From contig CAYXDO010000168.1 in assembly GCA_964463485.1 (NCBI GenBank), positions 1 to 23,113 on the forward strand: 23,113 nucleotides of DNA, given 5' to 3'. This document shows positions 22,343 to 23,113 of this stretch, piece after piece. Position 1 is the first letter of the stretch, and each line of letters begins with the position of its first letter. The notes under the pieces were generated by a model. That model was not told the origin of the DNA and searched no databases. It was given only the letters and a program-made list of their open reading frames with translations. Origin of the DNA: CAYXDO01 sp964463485 (GTDB lineage: Bacteria > Myxococcota > Kuafuiibacteriia > Kuafuiibacteriales > Kuafuiibacteriaceae). Both the position numbers and the translations under genes were made by a program.

Positions 22343-23113
22343 TCACACCTTCGCTGACCGTTTTTTACGAAGGAGCTCACGAGTCGTCGAGACTGTAGCC
22401 ACGCGTTCGAGCCAGAGTGCGAGAGTCTCGGGCTCCTCGCAGCTCAGGATCTTCTTGCGAGTCTTCTCGGTCACCCGCACTCCACGTGAGTCGAGCACGG
22501 CAAGGACGGCCCATGCCTGGCCTCGGAAGGTCCCTTTTTCGATGCCTCTTTCGATGCCTTTTTCGATGCCTTTTTCGATGCCTTTTTCGATGCCTTTTTC
22601 GATGCCTTTTTCCTCCACTTCATCGAGGCTCGAGTATCCACGCCGCTCGAGGAGGTTGTGGAACGCGACGTCTTGCGCTGATCTCCGATCGAACAGGGCC
22701 TCCACCGGAATCGGATTCCGAAGCACCCCGGGCGCGACGAGCTGCGACCCGGGGTAGGCGAGCCGCACCGCTCGTCCGGGCTCATGCACCTCGACATGTC
22801 TCGGGGTGAGGAGCCGCACGACCCAGATGTATTTGGTACCCGCCGCGAGCAACTCCTCGATCTTGGTCTTCAGAGTAGCCTCGTTCTGCCCGACGCTGGC
22901 GTACTCGACAGCGAGCGGCGGCACGCCCTGAATCCAACCCGGTCTGTCGGGAACGCCCACCGCGATGTCAGGCGCCCGAAGGTGCCTCTCGTCCCATGAG
23001 AAGCCCGCATCGACGCCCGTCGACTCGACGTCCGGATCTGAGTCGATGGCCTGGGCGCCTAGCAGCCTGCGGGGAAATTCGAAGTCCAAGCAGTTTGGAT
23101 CACTTGGAATTTT
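22343..23113 (-). CDS. Uma2-like restriction-endonuclease-fold protein (5' end outside window)
   Basis: At least 256 residues on the minus strand. The frame stays open to the right edge, reading KIPSDPNC before the first candidate start (TTG at 23089), so the N-terminus is probably outside the window. The middle resembles the Uma2 (DUF820) PD-(D/E)XK nuclease fold: RAPDIAVGVPDR (Asp codon 22967-22969), PPLAVEYAS (Glu codon 22904-22906), KTKIEELLAAGTKYIWVV and HVEVHEPG. Uma2-like proteins occur in large families in cyanobacteria and some myxobacteria; their biological role is not established. A low-complexity (GIEK)n stretch follows the nuclease-like part, then a helical C-terminal tail of about 70 residues. 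No adjacent methylase or transposase gene is seen inside the window. Confidence 0.75.
   Translation of the reverse strand, partial: KIPSDPNCLDFEFPRRLLGAQAIDSDPDVESTGVDAGFSWDERHLRAPDIAVGVPDRPGWIQGVPPLAVEYASVGQNEATLKTKIEELLAAGTKYIWVVRLLTPRHVEVHEPGRAVRLAYPGSQLVAPGVLRNPIPVEALFDRRSAQDVAFHNLLERRGYSSLDEVEEKGIEKGIEKGIEKGIEKGIERGIEKGTFRGQAWAVLAVLDSRGVRVTEKTRKKILSCEEPETLALWLERVATVSTTRELLRKKRSAKV
22535..22606 (-). repeat. In-frame 12-bp tandem repeat encoding GIEK
   Basis: Six copies of the 12-bp unit TTTTTCGATGCC (plus-strand reading) lie in tandem, one with a T-to-C change at 22547-22558. On the minus strand they encode GIEK units (one GIER), as a predicted highly charged helix. Since 12 is a multiple of 3, copy-number change keeps the frame. 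Confidence 0.93.

Overview
The window is high-GC bacterial DNA with tightly packed genes. A MYXO-CTERM-type sorting tail (about 13780-13899), several predicted lipoproteins and an NtrC-type regulator suggest a myxobacterium (Myxococcota, perhaps Polyangiales). This placement is an inference from gene content; no rRNA gene or other phylogenetic marker is present.

Layout. (1) 1-3608, plus strand: the 3' end of a cyclophilin-type prolyl isomerase, then a translationally coupled run of dapD (lysine/peptidoglycan precursor synthesis), a coiled-coil lipoprotein, a class I/II aminotransferase and a DUF2007-like small protein. Consecutive genes in this run share 4-bp ATGA or GTGA overlaps. (2) 3672-5633: a small Cys-containing lipoprotein and an NtrC-like sigma-54 response regulator with no kinase gene beside it. 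(3) 5852-10224: an envelope redox cluster made of a VKOR-DsbA fusion, a Cys-rich membrane-anchored OmpA-like protein, a TlpA-like thioredoxin lipoprotein and an outer-membrane beta-barrel candidate. (4) 10394-13899: an isolated GspE/PilB-family ATPase and a secreted protein with an ASH-like domain, Asp-rich thrombospondin type 3 repeats and a MYXO-CTERM tail. (5) 13887-15000: a 13-bp tandem array lying between that gene and a minus-strand ABC ATPase. A 32-codon stub that looks like the start of the partner permease ends at the edge of the array. (6) 15154-16236: a protein with two peptidoglycan-binding domains and a C-terminal Cys/His peptidase-like domain, without a signal peptide. (7) 16243-22135: a divergent pair of predicted lipoproteins. 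One is a 1582-residue protein with about 20 RTX nonapeptides and 11 repeats of about 120 residues, each with exactly four cysteines. The other is an FkbM-like methyltransferase-fold protein that carries a lipoprotein signal. (8) 22343-23113: a Uma2-like nuclease-fold gene with an in-frame 12-bp repeat, running off the right edge.

Much of the content concerns the cell envelope. The redox cluster at 5852-8417 could supply disulfides to Cys-rich exported proteins such as the 44-cysteine repeat protein, but that link is a hypothesis. The observations most worth following are the exported FkbM-like protein with an altered SAM-binding loop, the Cys-regular repeat lipoprotein, and the permease stub that stops at the minisatellite.
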